A stretch of 64,000 nucleotides of DNA from Aedoeadaptatus coli (lineage in GTDB: Bacteria; Bacillota; Clostridia; Tissierellales; Peptoniphilaceae): contig NZ_OPYI01000008.1 in assembly GCF_900343085.1 (NCBI RefSeq), forward strand, positions 48,273-112,272, given 5' to 3'. Under the pieces are notes generated by a model, which had not been told where the DNA came from, ran no database searches, and was given only the letters and a program-made list of their open reading frames with translations. Shown piece after piece: positions 62,375-64,000 of this stretch. The translations under genes were made by a program, and so were the position numbers. Each line of letters opens with the position of its first letter. Positions within the stretch are counted from its first letter, which is position 1.

Positions 62375-63730
62375 ATGGAAGAAAACAGAATGGGCTATGA
62401 GCCCATACCGAAGCTTTTGATGAGCATTTCTCTGCCCATCGCCTTGTCCATGCTCGTACAGGCCCTGTACAATATCGTGGACAGCATCTGGGTCTCCCGC
62501 TTAGGAGAGAAAGCCCTGGCGGCGGTAAGCATGGCCTTTCCCATGCAAATGCTCATTAACGCCTTTTCCATCGGCGTCGGCGTGGGCATGAATGCCCTTT
62601 TGAGTCGCCACTTGGGTGCGAAAAATCAGCGGGAAGCCAATCTCTGCGCCCAACACGGCATTCTGCTAAATATGATCGTCGCCATTCTTTTTGCCGTCTT
62701 CGGGACCATGGCCTCGCCGAAATTAATCGGCATGCAAACCGCCGATCCCGAAATCATAAAAGACGGGGTGCGCTATTTAAACATCTGCTTTATGTTCAGC
62801 GTGGGCCTTTGCGGCCAGATCTGCATGGAGCGGCTTTTGCAGTCCACGGGCCTCGCCGTCTACAGCATGTACACCCAGCTCTTCGGCGCGGTGCTGAACA
62901 TTATCCTCGACCCCTTCTTTATTTTCGGTTGGGCCTTCTTCCCGAAACTGGGCGTCGCCGGGGCGGCGGTGGCTACGGTAACGAGCCAAATCATCGCCTT
63001 TCTCTTCGGGCTCTATTTGAATTTCAAGCGGAACAAGGAAATCAACCTCCTTCAAGATCACTTCCATGTCAACGGCGGCATCATTAAAGGCATTTTGGCC
63101 GTGGGCATCCCTTCGGCCATTATGATTTCCGTAAATTCCCTGTCCATCTTTATGATCAACGCCATTCTCGCCGCATTCGGCTCCGTCGCCGTGGTGGCCC
63201 TCGGGATCTACTTTAAAGTGCAAAGCTTCGTCTTTATGCCCATCTTCGGCATGAACAACGGCCTTATCCCCATCATCGCCTACAACTACGGCGCCGGGCA
63301 TAGAGAGCGGATCTACGAAGTCATGAAGCTGGCCTACAAAGTGGCCCTGGTGGTCATGAGCGTGGGCTTTATCATCTTCCAAATCTTTCCGGCGCAGCTC
63401 ATGGGCTTTTTCGATCCCTCGCCGGAGCTCCTCTCCGTCGGCGTCGTGGCCCTGAGGATCATCTCCTTCAGCTTTATCTTCGCCGCCGTGAGCATAATCA
63501 GCTCCGGGATCTTCCAATCCTTCGGCAACGGCCTCTTGAGCATGATCGTGAATTTGGTTCGTCAATTGATCTTTATCGTGCCTTTGGCCTACCTCTTCTC
63601 GAAAACCGGCGTCCTGACCTATGTGTGGCTCGCCTACCCCATTGCGGAATTAGTGGCCATGCTCATCGCCGTCACCTTTATGAAAAAGGTAAACGAAAAC
63701 GAAATCAAACCCATTGTGGAAAGAGATTGA
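62375..63730 (+). CDS. MATE-family efflux transporter
   Basis: 451 residues with about 12 helices. PKLLMSISLPIALSMLVQALYNIVDSIWVSRLGEKALAAVSMAFP is the MATE opening and the second half starts near residue 245 (VGIPSAIMISVNSLSIFMINAIL). AGGAGGTG precedes ATG. It is expected to export cationic drugs or dyes by Na+ or H+ antiport. The substrate is unknown. Confidence 0.9.
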   Translation: MEENRMGYEPIPKLLMSISLPIALSMLVQALYNIVDSIWVSRLGEKALAAVSMAFPMQMLINAFSIGVGVGMNALLSRHLGAKNQREANLCAQHGILLNMIVAILFAVFGTMASPKLIGMQTADPEIIKDGVRYLNICFMFSVGLCGQICMERLLQSTGLAVYSMYTQLFGAVLNIILDPFFIFGWAFFPKLGVAGAAVATVTSQIIAFLFGLYLNFKRNKEINLLQDHFHVNGGIIKGILAVGIPSAIMISVNSLSIFMINAILAAFGSVAVVALGIYFKVQSFVFMPIFGMNNGLIPIIAYNYGAGHRERIYEVMKLAYKVALVVMSVGFIIFQIFPAQLMGFFDPSPELLSVGVVALRIISFSFIFAAVSIISSGIFQSFGNGLLSMIVNLVRQLIFIVPLAYLFSKTGVLTYVWLAYPIAELVAMLIAVTFMKKVNENEIKPIVERD

Positions 63731-63752
63731 TCGGTGCACCTACGGGTGCACT

Positions 63753-64000
63753 TCAGACTGCAGACAAACTCCGAACAAAACTCGGGGTTTGTCTCTTTTT
63801 TGTGTATTTTTTCCATAAATCAGCAAAAGAAGGGCCGTCGCCTCCTCCGTCCCGCTCTTTTCGATCCATCATTAGTGCCAGTTTTTTCATGTTCATGCAC
63901 GCAAAGGTCAGCACCGCTTTTAGATCCATTTTCTTTCGTCCACGCTGGTTGGTGTAGCGAAGGCCATGGTATTCTTTCGCGCTGCCGAATTGCCGTTCGA
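63753..64000 (-). mobile_element. IS1182-family transposase, C-terminal part (continues outside)
   Basis: The minus-strand frame is open from the right edge to TGA at 63753. It reads ERQFGSAKEYHGLRYTNQRG followed by LKAVLTFACMNMKKLALMMD, the C-terminal DDE region of IS1182-type transposases with the catalytic Glu near the start. The left IS end should lie near 63735-63760. The frame has no stop in the window, so it may be intact. Confidence 0.8.
63762..63800 (+). terminator. Terminator after the MATE gene
   Basis: AGACAAACTCCGA pairs with TCGGGGTTTGTCT (one G-T pair), followed by six T. A smaller stem GTGCACC/GGGTGCAC lies just before it. It overlaps the end of the transposase gene. Confidence 0.8.

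Noticed and set aside
62777..63565. Minus-strand frame of 262 codons opposite the MATE gene
   Set aside because: Its composition is His/Asp/Gly-rich and it matches no family. It is a shadow of the MATE gene.

Overview
The window looks like part of the chromosome of an anaerobic, amino-acid-fermenting Bacillota. It is split between GC-rich host DNA (about 30.5-64 kb) and a long AT-rich block of stacked mobile DNA (1 to about 30.5 kb). Host genes for glutamate dehydrogenase, iron-sulfur serine dehydratase, a CtlX-type citrulline hydrolase and several YaaA/DUF523-type proteins suggest a Peptoniphilaceae/Tissierellia-like anaerobic coccus. That assignment is inference from gene content and style, since no rRNA lies in the window.

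Mobile block. 1-5.3 kb is the right end of an integrative element: a partial ABC exporter, a SHOCT-like protein and three serine-recombinase genes. 5.8-9.7 kb is an aminoglycoside/streptothricin cluster (nucleotidyltransferase, methyltransferase, ant(6)-Ia, sat4, aph(3')-IIIa). It is followed by a frameshifted WYL regulator and a RibD-like reductase. 12.5-15.3 kb is erm(A) of the erm(TR) type with its two-peptide attenuator, a truncated antibiotic phosphotransferase, a cytidine-deaminase-like protein and a metallo-beta-lactamase-fold hydrolase. 15.8-19.5 kb is a large nuclease-STAND NTPase, a candidate phage-defence protein, split by a -1 frameshift at a U7 run. 19.9-27.1 kb holds a flavodoxin, a DUF3847 mobilisation protein, a broken second copy of a serine recombinase, and a Bce-like two-component/ABC antimicrobial-peptide module. 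27.5-30.4 kb holds an S66 peptidase and a DUF4143 ATPase.

The main structural observation is that these modules are separated by short coding remnants resembling the 3' end of one gene, the 23S rRNA uracil-C5 methyltransferase rlmD (rumA), a known target of serine-integrase elements. I count nine such tails between 5.1 and 30.5 kb, all on the + strand. Several follow a conserved junction sequence with fixed spacing. This reads as repeated integration, partial loss and accretion at one site, and the most GC-rich, rightmost tail may be the original host end.

CRISPR region (32.7-40.7 kb). This is a complete type II-A locus: a divergent tracrRNA with its own promoter, cas9-cas1-cas2-csn2, a 76-bp leader, and an array of 14 identical 36-bp repeats with 13 spacers, two of which are duplicated. 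Cas9 keeps all nuclease residues and both PAM-reading arginines of the Streptococcus pyogenes enzyme. A degenerate repeat 0.8 kb beyond the array and a 13-nt tracrRNA-like stretch in the leader are extra signals.

Host region (40.8-64 kb). This holds ordinary metabolic and transport genes: VOC protein, OFA-type MFS carrier, dihydroorotase, serine dehydratase subunits, citrulline hydrolase, glutamate dehydrogenase, HD hydrolase, AEC and MFS transporters, thioesterase, nicotinamidase, an unpaired RelB/DinJ antitoxin, DUF523, YaaA, an ECF S component, a copper-amine-oxidase-domain secreted protein, an ABC/FtsX pair with an unusual coiled-coil insert, a MATE exporter, and the end of an IS1182-type transposase at the right edge. 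Most are single genes or two-gene units ended by clear hairpin terminators.
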